DNA of 27,087 bases from Acidobacteriota bacterium (GTDB lineage Bacteria; Acidobacteriota; Holophagae; Thermotomaculales; Thermotomaculaceae), in contig QMQE01000010.1 of the NCBI GenBank assembly GCA_003650445.1, positions 1-27,087 on the forward strand, written 5' to 3'. Numbering within the stretch: position 1 is the stretch's first letter; each line of letters opens with the position of its first letter. Shown here one piece after another: positions 8,764-16,696 of the stretch. The position numbers and the translations under genes are program-made. The notes under the pieces were generated by a model, which was given only the letters and a program-made list of their open reading frames with translations, was not told where the DNA came from and did not search any database.

Positions 8764-9076
8764 ACAAAACCCCCTTCCTCAAGTCAACTCTATTTTTAGT
8801 GCAAGAATTATACCTATTTTGAGGAGTTTCTGGCACTGTGAAATTCAGCCTTGCAAATAACCCTAACCCATTCAATTTATGAAAGAAATTCTGGATTATC
8901 AAGCCATAGGGGAATGCCTGCCCCCCCCTCACAGAAAAATATTGTGCCGAAACGGCGCCCTGACCTTCCGGGAACCGACAAAATGGCATGGACTAAGAAA
9001 AAGAACCATCCAGACAATCCGTTTGATCCGATACTCCGTAATACCCAGCAGGTCACGGCTGCTTCACAGAACCTTA
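8764..9076. other. Repeat-free intergenic region before moxR
   Basis: These 313 bases separate the transglutaminase gene from moxR. I see the putative moxR promoter near the left end and no clear intrinsic terminator. A minus-strand frame (8877-9080) begins with an ATG overlapping the upstream stop codon, but it lacks a ribosome site and has no recognisable protein features. None of the repeat modules found in other gaps occur here. Confidence 0.5.
8807..8812 (-). promoter_or_regulatory. Putative -10 box for the moxR-bat operon
   Basis: A perfect TATAAT on the minus strand would place the transcript start near 8800, giving a leader of about 37 bases that contains AGGAAGGGGG. The -35 region at 17 bases (TGCCAG) is poor, so the call rests on the -10 box and position only. 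Confidence 0.4.
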
Positions 9077-10960
9077 TCATTTCACCAACAGCGGCGCCTT
9101 CAGCTCACGAATGTAGTGTCGATAAGCCTTCCGAAAGGCCTTGTATTCATCCAGTGGAACCGTTAATTTTTTCCAGACCGATACGATGTCCATGGTAAAC
9201 GTTTTTCCTGCCATTTTACAATGGCGGGTCATGTGAAAATACGGAGTATCCAGCTCCATGTCTTTCGGTGCTTTCACAATGGTCAACCCCGCCGATAGTT
9301 TGAACACGACATGAATCTTGCGGGTTTTATGTCTGGAAAATTCTACAGGGAATTGCCGCTTTCGGCGAAAATAGTTCCTGGATCCGCTGTCAACCAGGTT
9401 CGGAATCACATAGGTTCCATCTGCCGCCTCTATTCCAGCTTTTTGAAGTGTCAACTGACAGGTGGTTTTTACGATGCCATTGCCTTCCACCACTTTGAAA
9501 TCATTCAACACAGCGCCAGGGATCATCCTTTGAATCCAGTCACGGTAATCTTCCTTTTCTTCCTGCTTTGACACGCTGTCCCGGAACCGAAGTTCCTGGT
9601 AGGCCGGCTGGCCTGTTTTGATTTCCGTCAAGCCGGCGCATATTGATTTGTCCAGATACAAGTGAGCCATAATGATATATTGAAAGACATTGGAATCGGC
9701 TGAAGAATAGGGCAATTGGATAACCTGTCCGCCTTTGTCTGTAACCAGCAGCGCATTGGTTCCTTCCAGGTCTTGCTGAATAAAGGGAATTCGGGTAATC
9801 GGGTCTGTCATGTCCGCAATCAGAAAAGGCCTGTCATTAATTGTTGTGTTTGCAAGCTCATGGGTTTTATCATCCAGCTGTACCGCCAGAATCACGTGAT
9901 TAAACTGGTTCCCCGGGAATTCGCGGAATACTTTGCGGTAGTCCCTTGCCTTGGCCATGACTGGAAATGCCTGAATTCCGCGACTTCTCAGCATAGCCGC
10001 CGCAAGGAAGGCCATGTCCTTGCAGTCTCCATAGCGGTGCTGCAGCACCTCACTGCAGGGATGCGGGATAATCCCCCCTCTTCCCAACTCTACATCCACA
10101 TAATTAATGTGAGTTGGCACCCAGCTGCAGACCGCCCGGATTAATTCCAGCGGACTTGTCTGAGGGAAAATTTTCGCCATCTCTGTTTTGGCCTCCGGGC
10201 TCAGTTCAAGACGCCCGGAGGACTTCCGCCAATATTCCATACCAAAAGAGGCCCAGTCCCTGACTCCTGTGTTGTATGAAATTGCGAGATAAGGAATTTT
10301 ATCCGCAAAAACCGGGTCATTGTCTTCCGGTTTCAGATAGGGAACCTTCATCACCCTGTACGTGCTCCCTTCTTTCTGAACCACATGGTTCAGATCATTT
10401 AAAACGGCAATCCGGGGAGAACCCGAAACCGTTATTTCCAGTTGACCAATTTCCGCATTGTCCCCGAGAGGAAGAAAGATGTCATCAAAAAAACTGTCTG
10501 CCGCCATTGTGTATTGGAAAGCAACAATATCCCCTCTGTCAACTGTTTTGAAACTGGCAACAATCTGCCGGTCATCATCTACAAAATTCTCATTCAACGC
10601 CAGTTTCAATATATTTTCCGTTTCCAGTCTCTCCTTGCAGGCCTTCGTCTCGTTCAGCCGCCATCCGTCAATTCCCGTAACCCTGTCCTTTCCACCGTAA
10701 TGAATCTTCAAAGTTCCGACGCTAAGTCCCTTTGTATGTAGAATCTTATACACTACCTGCTTCCGCAGTTGCACTTTCCCAGCCATGAACCCCACATGAG
10801 TGCTTTTGAACAGAATCGCTACGCTGGGCTCCTCACTTCCCACTACAGGTGTGTAGGTTGCGTGTTCCTGGACCCAGGAAGGCGCCACAGGGAGCTTCTT
10901 GTGTCTCGGAAATGCCGGTAGTGACAGAAAAAGAATAATAAATAATAGTTTCCGGCTCAT
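9077..10960 (-). CDS. Exported DUF3857 / transglutaminase-like protein, catalytic triad intact
   Basis: The 627-residue product has a short N-terminal signal (about 1-18), a DUF3857 beta domain (about 60-240) and a transglutaminase-like core (about 265-390). The triad is visible: C313 in RYGDCKDMAFLAAAMLRSRG, H355 in FNHVILAV and D383 (or D386) in IADMTDP. A C-terminal beta-rich region follows. Proteins of this family are exported and are thought to act as cysteine proteases or amide-modifying enzymes; substrates are unknown. It overlaps the stop of the preceding DUF3857 gene by four bases, so both are likely made together. It ends 313 bases before moxR and probably belongs to a separate transcript. 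Confidence 0.85.
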   Translation of the reverse strand: MSRKLLFIILFLSLPAFPRHKKLPVAPSWVQEHATYTPVVGSEEPSVAILFKSTHVGFMAGKVQLRKQVVYKILHTKGLSVGTLKIHYGGKDRVTGIDGWRLNETKACKERLETENILKLALNENFVDDDRQIVASFKTVDRGDIVAFQYTMAADSFFDDIFLPLGDNAEIGQLEITVSGSPRIAVLNDLNHVVQKEGSTYRVMKVPYLKPEDNDPVFADKIPYLAISYNTGVRDWASFGMEYWRKSSGRLELSPEAKTEMAKIFPQTSPLELIRAVCSWVPTHINYVDVELGRGGIIPHPCSEVLQHRYGDCKDMAFLAAAMLRSRGIQAFPVMAKARDYRKVFREFPGNQFNHVILAVQLDDKTHELANTTINDRPFLIADMTDPITRIPFIQQDLEGTNALLVTDKGGQVIQLPYSSADSNVFQYIIMAHLYLDKSICAGLTEIKTGQPAYQELRFRDSVSKQEEKEDYRDWIQRMIPGAVLNDFKVVEGNGIVKTTCQLTLQKAGIEAADGTYVIPNLVDSGSRNYFRRKRQFPVEFSRHKTRKIHVVFKLSAGLTIVKAPKDMELDTPYFHMTRHCKMAGKTFTMDIVSVWKKLTVPLDEYKAFRKAYRHYIRELKAPLLVK

Positions 10961-12912
10961 TCCGCTTCCTTCAACACAATGGTTGGATGCGAAACAGAGA
11001 TCACCTGATCAAAATAATTCTTGAACATTCTGGCCGATGTAGAATTGAACATATTGCGATCCATATGCTCCTTTGTTTCAACAGTGAAGGTATGATCGTC
11101 CACTTTTGTAAAAGAAATTGCGTACCCGAAATAAAAAAGTTTGATGTTCTCTTTTTTCGGAACGGAGACAAGGCTGAAGTCCTCCGGGAGATGATAAACC
11201 AGCTTCTGCTCCACAATGTACGGATACTTGAAGACAATACTCGAGAAGCGTTTTTCAGCGTTAAACGGGTTTGTCAGGTAGCGGCTGAGCCCGACCGGCT
11301 TAAAAAAGGTCTGGTCCCCAGCCTCTTCCAGTTCAAAGGGAACAGTAAATTTCATATCCAGGATCAGGGGCTTGTGAATGTCCTTCAGGTTTATGACTTT
11401 CTGAGATACCACTTTTGCCTTGTCTCCAAACTGCTTCTTCAGGCGGGTTTCCAGTACATCCTGCTTCTCTTTGTCGTTAAAAAAATAGAGGGTTTTTCTT
11501 AACTTATAGCTTTCATACTGGTTCAAATATTGCACGAGGTGAAGACTCAGATTGTCGTCTCCAAAAGCCACATCAATGTTCACCTTTGTGACATTGGCTT
11601 CCGGCTTGTCTGCGTTTATTTTTTCCACTCGGGTTCCATTCTTCGGATCCAGAATCAACAAGGGAACGCTTTTTGCCCCATATTCCACCGTATCAGCTGG
11701 AAGCAGCCGCTTGGAGGGTTCCAGATAATGGACCTTTCCCTTGTAGGTCACCCGCAACATCGCTCCGCTGAACTGACTCAACGTGTGAAGGTCTTTGTTG
11801 AACAGGCGATTGTTCCACGGCGAATAAAAGACATAGGCAATCTGAGCATCGGGAAGTGCCGTATGAATCAATGCGCCTTCAATATAATTCAGCTGATAGC
11901 CCAGCAGGTATGGAAGCTTCATCATCTTTGAAACAGTAGTTGCGTGCGACAATTTCTTAATATATTTGTCGTCAAGTTTGGAAATATCATCCTTGGCCAT
12001 GGTTGAGATCGGCGTGTAATGTTTGATGACATAGTTATGAATTTTTTCGATTGCCGAATCTGAGGATAGCCCGGGCATTTCCTTTTTTACAACTTTTCTG
12101 GTGGAGCCGCAGGGTTTGAACATTTTTTTCAAAGTCCGCTCATAGTAGCGGTCTCCCCGATCTTTCCAGTAATCGGTGAATTTCCAATTTACATCCATGT
12201 AATAAACAGCAATATACTCTCTTCGGCTGTTGTAGGGCAAGCTGTAATCTTCCTCCGGAAGGGCGGGGATGTCCTTCATCGTAAAATGAACGTATTGGCC
12301 CCTGGCAGATTTTTTCTTATGCTCAACTTCAGGCTGGGCATGGAGGTTTCCACCGACATACCCCCATCTCAAATATGGCCATGGTATAACCGTAACCTCT
12401 GATCGAAAGCAATAAATCGGATGTTGGGAATACCACGTATTGATACTCTGCAGACCATTGTATGTATGGTAATAGGAGTATTCCGCGATGGATCCCACCT
12501 CAAGGCCAGGAAGGGCAAAACTGATTTCAGTTACCTTCATTCCCCATTCTTTGGATACTTTTTTCCTGTGAATGTCTTTTTTATTCAGCACATGCTTCCT
12601 TCCGTCCGGAGTCCACACCGTCGCATGAATATCCCCGATATTTTCATCCTGCGGGTCGAAGGAAAGCTTTACGGTCCCGTAGTCTTCAATTCCCTTCCGG
12701 GTAAAAATCTTCATCCTCATCAGATATTTTGTCTTAGACATTTCCCGGGTATAAGTATTGTTAATCTCTCCTGTTTCCAGAAGAATCACAGCGTCCTCAT
12801 ATCCCTTTTCCGGATCCGCTTTCAGGTTTTTTTCAAAATCCGTCGGGGCTCCCCCCGCTACCAGACGCATTGTCAGAGCCAAGCAAAACACTATGGACAA
12901 AATTCGCTTCAT
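10957..12912 (-). CDS. Exported DUF3857 / transglutaminase-like protein, catalytic Cys missing
   Basis: The 651-residue product starts with a signal peptide (MKRILSIVFCLALTMRLVAG), has a DUF3857 domain (about 45-250, with ATVWTPDGRKHVLNKKDI) and a region laid out like a transglutaminase core (about 285-410). The Cys of the usual G-x-C-x-D motif is absent: the aligned stretch reads LSHATTVSKMMKLPYLLGY. The only Cys residues are in the signal peptide and at two unrelated places. I infer a non-enzymatic partner of the next gene, which has the full triad. The start at 12912 is chosen over 12966 because it begins the signal peptide and follows a purine-rich AAGGGGGG. Confidence 0.78.
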   Translation of the reverse strand: MKRILSIVFCLALTMRLVAGGAPTDFEKNLKADPEKGYEDAVILLETGEINNTYTREMSKTKYLMRMKIFTRKGIEDYGTVKLSFDPQDENIGDIHATVWTPDGRKHVLNKKDIHRKKVSKEWGMKVTEISFALPGLEVGSIAEYSYYHTYNGLQSINTWYSQHPIYCFRSEVTVIPWPYLRWGYVGGNLHAQPEVEHKKKSARGQYVHFTMKDIPALPEEDYSLPYNSRREYIAVYYMDVNWKFTDYWKDRGDRYYERTLKKMFKPCGSTRKVVKKEMPGLSSDSAIEKIHNYVIKHYTPISTMAKDDISKLDDKYIKKLSHATTVSKMMKLPYLLGYQLNYIEGALIHTALPDAQIAYVFYSPWNNRLFNKDLHTLSQFSGAMLRVTYKGKVHYLEPSKRLLPADTVEYGAKSVPLLILDPKNGTRVEKINADKPEANVTKVNIDVAFGDDNLSLHLVQYLNQYESYKLRKTLYFFNDKEKQDVLETRLKKQFGDKAKVVSQKVINLKDIHKPLILDMKFTVPFELEEAGDQTFFKPVGLSRYLTNPFNAEKRFSSIVFKYPYIVEQKLVYHLPEDFSLVSVPKKENIKLFYFGYAISFTKVDDHTFTVETKEHMDRNMFNSTSARMFKNYFDQVISVSHPTIVLKEAE

Positions 12913-13094
12913 ATTTCCAACCCCCCTTAAAACAATGCCTTTTTTGTACCACACAACACCATGCATATAAAGAAAATTCTGAACGATAACCTACTGACAA
13001 TTCAAGCCATTCGGCCAAGGGAAAGACGGGATTCAGAAAAATCAAAACTTCGTAGCTCTGAATGAAATGCATTATGTGGCAGATGGCATAAACA

Positions 13095-13113
13095 TTTTGA
13101 CATATGTTCAAAA
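13095..13113. promoter_or_regulatory. Imperfect palindrome upstream of the DUF3857 pair
   Basis: TTTTGA and TCAAAA flank CATATGT in the 242-base gap between the nitrilase gene and the first DUF3857 gene, about 180 bases upstream of the latter's ATG. The layout resembles an operator for a dimeric regulator. No regulator gene lies nearby and no clear promoter could be placed beside it, so this is a weak call. Confidence 0.25.
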
Positions 13114-13154
13114 TATAGTCAGGCCCGGCAACACCATATTAACTCCAATTTTTT

Positions 13155-13949
13155 CTACAAACGATAGAGGTCGGTACGGCGGTCCCGATACAGGTGGTTC
13201 AGGGAATTGAGTTGCGGATTTGAAGTATACAGATCGATTTCCCGGGTCATGGCCACTGCTTCAGAAGGCCCTGCCTTTGCAATCACCTCCCCATCCGGTG
13301 TCATGATCTGGCTGCCGCCGGTGAAGGCGAGTGGAGATTCAGGGACCCTCGCCTCTGTACCGAATCGGTTGGCGGTAATGGCAAAAATGCGGTTCTCCAC
13401 TGCCCGTGCGAACATGGCCCGCTGACACCAGGGCAATACCAGGTTTGCGGGATGGGCAATAACACCGGCCCCGCCCAGCGCAAGGGATCGAGCAGCCTCC
13501 GGGAACATCCAGTCAAAACAAATCATAGTGCCAAGATGATAACCCAGCCCGGTGTCTACCGGCACAAAAGGTGTGTCGCCGGGACTGAAAAATTCCTTTT
13601 CCTTAAAAAAAAGATGGGCCTTCCGATAAACAGCCAATATGCCGGCAGACCCCACAACCACGGCGGAATTGAAAACCGTATCGCCGAACCGTTCCGCGAA
13701 TCCCGCAACGATGACGGCCTGTTTTTCACGGGCCAGGCCCTGGAGCACCTGCCCCAGTAATCCATCCGGGGCCTCAGCAAGTGCCATAACTTCGTCTATT
13801 GAAACAAATTGATAGCCTGTTGTGCAGAGTTCAGGCAATACCATCAGGTCGAATTCAGTAGTTTGCAACATATCAGTAATGATAGATATATTCTGCTCAA
13901 TCTCACCGAACTCAGGTTCAAATTGCAGGAAACCGGCCTTCAATTTCAT
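13155..13949 (-). CDS. Carbon-nitrogen hydrolase (nitrilase superfamily)
   Basis: The 264-residue product has all three catalytic residues of the nitrilase superfamily: E40 in VLPELCTTGY, K110 in YRKAHLF and C144 in MICFDWMFPE. These enzymes cleave or form amide bonds; the short length and the CFDWMFPE motif fit small cytoplasmic omega-amidase or amidohydrolase-type members, but the substrate cannot be told. Its ATG overlaps the stop of the thioredoxin-like gene by four bases, so the two are co-expressed. Confidence 0.9.
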   Translation of the reverse strand: MKLKAGFLQFEPEFGEIEQNISIITDMLQTTEFDLMVLPELCTTGYQFVSIDEVMALAEAPDGLLGQVLQGLAREKQAVIVAGFAERFGDTVFNSAVVVGSAGILAVYRKAHLFFKEKEFFSPGDTPFVPVDTGLGYHLGTMICFDWMFPEAARSLALGGAGVIAHPANLVLPWCQRAMFARAVENRIFAITANRFGTEARVPESPLAFTGGSQIMTPDGEVIAKAGPSEAVAMTREIDLYTSNPQLNSLNHLYRDRRTDLYRL

Positions 13950-14386
13950 TTTTTCTTCGCTTTTTCTCCGATTGACTTCAAAATTGCCGCCGTATCTTTT
14001 TCCATTGTCTCTTTTGGATGTTCCACAATTCGGCCCATTTCCATCCCCTTTGCAAAGAAGAGAAAGGTGGGAACACGCTTAATATGGTAGGCATTTACGA
14101 TTCCTGTATCATCTGCGAGATGGCGGCCCACTCCTACCCACTGAACGTCGTCAAACCTAAGCTTTTCGTTAATCCGGATGAATTCAGGGACATGTTCCAC
14201 GCTGTCTGAACACCAGTCACCGAAAACCGTTATCACCGTCACCCCTTTTCCGCTGAGGCCTTTCAGGGAAACCGTATCTATCTTCACCTGTTCGTATCGC
14301 TTTTGAAATGACGGCACCGAAAGTACCTGCTTTGTCGTTACAAAACCGCTGAGTCCCAGAAGAGCCAATAAAATCATTGTTTTCAT
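13946..14386 (-). CDS. Thioredoxin-fold protein with a CxxS active site
   Basis: The 146-residue product has an N-terminal hydrophobic stretch (about 3-17, likely an export signal or anchor), a thioredoxin fold with FGDWCSDS at 56-62, and the conserved cis-Pro P106 in KRVPTFLFF. The second active-site Cys is replaced by Ser (C59-S-D-S62), so it cannot carry out ordinary dithiol exchange. A monothiol could form mixed disulphides or trap substrates. It is the first gene of a two-gene unit with the nitrilase; AAGGGAGA precedes the ATG and an extended -10 promoter lies just upstream. Confidence 0.82.
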   Translation of the reverse strand: MKTMILLALLGLSGFVTTKQVLSVPSFQKRYEQVKIDTVSLKGLSGKGVTVITVFGDWCSDSVEHVPEFIRINEKLRFDDVQWVGVGRHLADDTGIVNAYHIKRVPTFLFFAKGMEMGRIVEHPKETMEKDTAAILKSIGEKAKKK

Positions 14387-14418
14387 ATCTCATTCTCCCT
14401 TATTCCGGTTCTGAATCC

Positions 14419-14424
14419 AGTATA
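14419..14424 (-). promoter_or_regulatory. Putative extended -10 promoter for the thioredoxin-nitrilase unit
   Basis: On the minus strand TGGTATACT gives an extended -10 box (TGn then TATACT). The -35 is poor, as is common for extended -10 promoters. The transcript would start near 14412 with a leader of about 26 bases that includes the ribosome site. It lies downstream of the pilZ terminator. Confidence 0.5.
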
Positions 14425-14474
14425 CCACTTCCCTTTGAGCCGAATGTGCAGGAATTCCCTTCAGCCTGCCCCGA

Positions 14475-14504
14475 AACAAAAAAAACGGCCCTTCCGGACC
14501 GTTT
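14475..14504 (-). terminator. Intrinsic terminator of the PilZ gene
   Basis: On the minus strand AAACGGTCC pairs with GGGCCGTTT (nine pairs including one G-U) around a GGAA tetraloop of the stable GNRA type, followed by TTTTTG. It lies 21 bases past the PilZ stop codon. This is the clearest intrinsic terminator in the window, and it is at a junction without repeat elements. Confidence 0.9.
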
Positions 14505-14525
14505 GAAAACATCCTTGCCGTCGGA

Positions 14526-14837
14526 TCAATGATACACGAGTTTTTGAACCATCCTATGATAGTTCTTAGGAGCCTGAACCAGTTCCACACCGATTTTGTA
14601 TCGGTTGTATCTCGCATTTGCCAGCTCCTGTATCCATTTCTGCCGAACAATCAGATCCACTACCTTGTCCCCTGTATCCATCCGAACCACGATTTCTCGG
14701 CTCGGGGGCATACTGTTGCACCGGAAGCAAAGGCCCCGATGGGACAGATCCAGAGTCTCCCCATTTTCTGTGGGCACTACTGAACCATAACGGAGGGCAA
14801 AGGATTTTTTGGACCTCATAAAACCACGTTCTTTCAT
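14526..14837 (-). CDS. Small PilZ-domain protein
   Basis: The 103-residue product is a single PilZ-like barrel. The second c-di-GMP motif is present as D30-L-S32-H-R-G35 (DxSxxG). The first, normally RxxxR, is degenerate: R8 is followed by S-K-K-S, so c-di-GMP binding is uncertain. The start at 14837 is preferred over 14891 because GGGGAGG lies five bases upstream and the predicted transcript begins near 14870, downstream of the longer start. It is a monocistronic gene with its own promoter and terminator. PilZ proteins are usually c-di-GMP effectors acting on motility or exopolysaccharide systems; no such partner is nearby. Confidence 0.8.
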   Translation of the reverse strand: MKERGFMRSKKSFALRYGSVVPTENGETLDLSHRGLCFRCNSMPPSREIVVRMDTGDKVVDLIVRQKWIQELANARYNRYKIGVELVQAPKNYHRMVQKLVYH

Positions 14838-14876
14838 GCCCGCCTCCCCTCTGTGGATAGAATAATACCTACTGAT

Positions 14877-14904
14877 AAGATAGGCATTCATAGCAAAATG
14901 TCAA
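14877..14904 (-). promoter_or_regulatory. Sigma-70-type promoter of the PilZ gene
   Basis: On the minus strand a perfect TTGACA (14899-14904) is followed after 16 bases by TATCTT (14877-14882). The expected start near 14870 leaves a leader of about 33 bases with GGGGAGG. It also excludes the longer start at 14891. Confidence 0.65.
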
Positions 14905-14937
14905 CTCTCTGAGTTTTCTACCCCCCACTTGCCAGAA

Positions 14938-15452
14938 GAGTGATGGGTGATAAAAGATGTGTTCTGTGTTCAGTGTTCAGTGTTTTGACCGAAAGAAAAG
15001 GGGAAAGACACTTGCCAATTCTGTGGGCCGTAATTCGTATTTTGTGATTAGCAGAAACAAAGTAAGGAATGGCCTGTCCCCCCTTCTTTCACTCACTTGC
15101 ACTTTCACTCGCACTATTCTGCCCCCTACTCCTACCCCTGCGGCGCGTTGCGCCGAATGTTGAGTGCTAAATGAAAAATGAGAAAAATCAGGGAAAATCA
15201 AAAGACAGGGAAGAGCCAATTCTTTGATTTTTCTTACCCCTACTCCTACTTCTTACTCTGCCGCTCACGCCCACTCGCAACGCCCACTCCGGGAGAAGGT
15301 TGAGTAAAAGGCAAGGCTGAGGTTGAGCAAAAGCAGGGATTGGAAGGGACAGGGATTCGCCAACTCTTTGATTTTTCTTACCCCTACCCCTACTCCTACT
15401 CCTACCCCCCCTGCGGCCTCTGCGGTGAGTCTCTCCGAAGAATTTCACCGCA
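14938..15452. repeat. Mosaic intergenic repeat island, copy 2
   Basis: This island fills most of the gap between the MBL-fold gene and the pilZ promoter. Left to right it holds four 7-base units of GTGTTCN type (14959-14986); three CGTAATT/TGTGATT units (15029-15049); a CACTTT/CACTTG/CACTCG hexamer tract ending CACTATTCT (15084-15120); a CCCCTA/CTCCTA tract; hairpin CGGCGC-GTT-GCGCCG (15141-15155); 7-base units (15157-15184); a second CCCCTA tract (about 15236); the 125-bp core (15283-15408) ending in a third CCCCTA tract; and the TGCGGTGA hairpin. The left 130 bases match the inverse of 22180-22302. Confidence 0.85.
15421..15452 (-). repeat. Hairpin at the end of repeat island 2
   Basis: TGCGGTGA (15421-15428) and TCACCGCA (15445-15452) form a perfect 8-bp stem with a 16-base loop. 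It begins 14 bases past the stop codon of the MBL-fold gene and could protect or end that transcript, though no U tract follows. The CTCTGCGGTGAGTCT segment also occurs in the repeat at 380-500. Confidence 0.5.
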
Positions 15453-15459
15453 CAAGGTT

Positions 15460-15473
15460 GAGGATTCATCCTC
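15460..15473 (-). repeat. Hairpin enclosing the stop codon of the MBL-fold gene
   Basis: GAGGAT and ATCCTC pair around two bases, and the TGA stop (15466-15468) falls at the turn of the hairpin. The last residues of the protein are thus encoded in the stem. A related TTAGAGGATGAA string occurs at 21931-21942 next to the ppiD promoter. Confidence 0.45.
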
Positions 15474-16254
15474 TAACGGTCACCCCAAAAGTGAGAAGGG
15501 GCGTCGGCTCCCGCTGGGACGCCACTGAAACAGAAGGCTTCAAGTCGCCCAGCTTCTGCAATGTTGTCATCAACGCAATATCCGGCATGTTGTTTTCTTC
15601 GCTGAGGTGGGTCAAAATCACCTGCTCTGTCAGCTCCGTCACCGCCCGTTCTACAAGTTCGGCAGCCGCCTGATTGGACAGATGCCCCCTCCGCCCCATA
15701 ATCCGCTGTTTCAATTCCCATGGATACTGGCTCATTTTCAACATCTGGGGGTCATGATTTGATTCCACCAGAAGCAGGCGGGAACCTTTAACTTCACAGG
15801 CTACCAATTCGGTGACATATCCCAGATCGGTTACCTGGCTGATGCGTACCCCGTCGTACTGGAAAATGAACCCAACCGGGTCCACTGCGTCATGGGAAAC
15901 CGGACAGGGGAAAATTTCCAGCCCGGGTGCAGGGCTGAACAGCTTCCCGGAAACAATAGGAACCAGACCTTCATGTTTTTTCTCCCCCAGCCCGGCGGCA
16001 AGCCAGGTTGCTTCGGTTGCGTAAATCGGTGCACTGAACCTGCGACTGAAGGTGTGGACACTCTTAATATGGTCGATATGTTCGTGGGTCAGAAAAATCC
16101 CTTCAATGGACATAGGGTCTACATTGACTGCCGCCAGACGTGCTTCAAGTGCTTTGCAGGATAAACCGCAGTCAATGAGAAAACTATGATTCTGAAAACG
16201 GATATAGGTACTATTCCCACGGCTGCCGCTGGCAAGGACGGAGCATGCAATCAT
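15466..16254 (-). CDS. Metallo-beta-lactamase-fold hydrolase, WalJ/YycJ-like
   Basis: The 262-residue product begins with the S-L-A-S-G-S-R-G-N-S type motif seen in YycJ/WalJ proteins (residues 5-15) and carries the dimetal motif H57-E-H59-I-D61-H62, a later His near 120 (PVSHDAVDP), an Asp in QVTDLGYV and a C-terminal ILTHLSEENN His. These proteins are predicted DNA exonuclease-like or phosphodiesterase-type hydrolases with Mn or Zn; in Firmicutes YycJ is linked to cell wall and DNA repair. It overlaps the stop of the cobalamin-binding gene by four bases. The stop codon lies inside a small hairpin (15460-15473). Confidence 0.88.
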   Translation of the reverse strand: MIACSVLASGSRGNSTYIRFQNHSFLIDCGLSCKALEARLAAVNVDPMSIEGIFLTHEHIDHIKSVHTFSRRFSAPIYATEATWLAAGLGEKKHEGLVPIVSGKLFSPAPGLEIFPCPVSHDAVDPVGFIFQYDGVRISQVTDLGYVTELVACEVKGSRLLLVESNHDPQMLKMSQYPWELKQRIMGRRGHLSNQAAAELVERAVTELTEQVILTHLSEENNMPDIALMTTLQKLGDLKPSVSVASQREPTPLLTFGVTVRG

Positions 16255-16643
16255 GGGTCACATACTTTCCGGATAAATGTCACCACATCTTCCGTACTGG
16301 TCCCCGGCTGGAATACCGCCTGGATCCCAATCTTTTTCAAACCCGGAATGTCCTCTTTCGGGATAATACCGCCGGCAAAGACCGGTATATCTCCGGCATT
16401 CCGTTCCTTCAAAAGCTTCAGGATCTCAGGAAACAGGTGCTTGTGAGCCCCCGAAAGAATACTGAGCCCGATACAATTTACATCCTCCTGAACCGCTGCA
16501 GTAACAATCTGCTCCGGCGTCTGCCGAAGCCCGGTATAAATCACTTCCATTCCGGCGTCACTGAGTGCCCTGGCAATTACTTTCGCGCCTCTGTCGTGGC
16601 CGTCAAGGCCCGGTTTTGCAATGAGTACACGTATCTTCTTCAT
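16251..16643 (-). CDS. Cobalamin-binding domain protein, methylmalonyl-CoA mutase small-subunit type
   Basis: The 130-residue product is a stand-alone B12-binding Rossmann domain. It has the base-off/His-on motif D14-G-H16-D-R-G19, S61-I-L63 and G91-G92, with opening KIRVLIAKPGLDGHDRGAKV typical of methylmalonyl-CoA or related acyl-CoA mutase C-terminal subunits. The large catalytic subunit must be encoded elsewhere. The gene is followed by the MBL-fold gene with a four-base overlap. The ATG at 16643 is preferred over GTG at 16658 because the latter lies upstream of the predicted transcript start. A perfect -10 box ends seven bases before the ATG, suggesting a leaderless message. Confidence 0.9.
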   Translation of the reverse strand: MKKIRVLIAKPGLDGHDRGAKVIARALSDAGMEVIYTGLRQTPEQIVTAAVQEDVNCIGLSILSGAHKHLFPEILKLLKERNAGDIPVFAGGIIPKEDIPGLKKIGIQAVFQPGTSTEDVVTFIRKVCDP

Positions 16644-16649
16644 CGCTCC

Positions 16650-16655
16650 ATTATA
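16650..16655 (-). promoter_or_regulatory. Putative -10 box directly before the cobalamin-binding gene
   Basis: TATAAT on the minus strand is followed by GGAGCG and then the ATG. A transcript starting seven bases past the box would begin at the A of the ATG. The -35 region is weak (TTATCT at 18 bases). If correct, the mRNA is leaderless. Confidence 0.45.
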
Positions 16656-16696
16656 CACGAAAACAGGGATTCAGATAAGGGGTTAAGTTGAGCGGG

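Noticed and set aside
8877..9080. Small minus-strand frame overlapping the transglutaminase stop codon
   Set aside because: The ATG overlap is of the usual coupled type, but there is no ribosome site and the 67-residue product has no recognisable features; likely chance.
13095..13119. Plus-strand promoter with TTGACA at 13097-13102
   Set aside because: No -10 box at 16-18 bases and no plus-strand gene follows.
14938..15452. CRISPR array
   Set aside because: Repeats here are 6-9 base units and modules, not evenly spaced 25-40 base repeats with unique spacers, and no cas gene is nearby.
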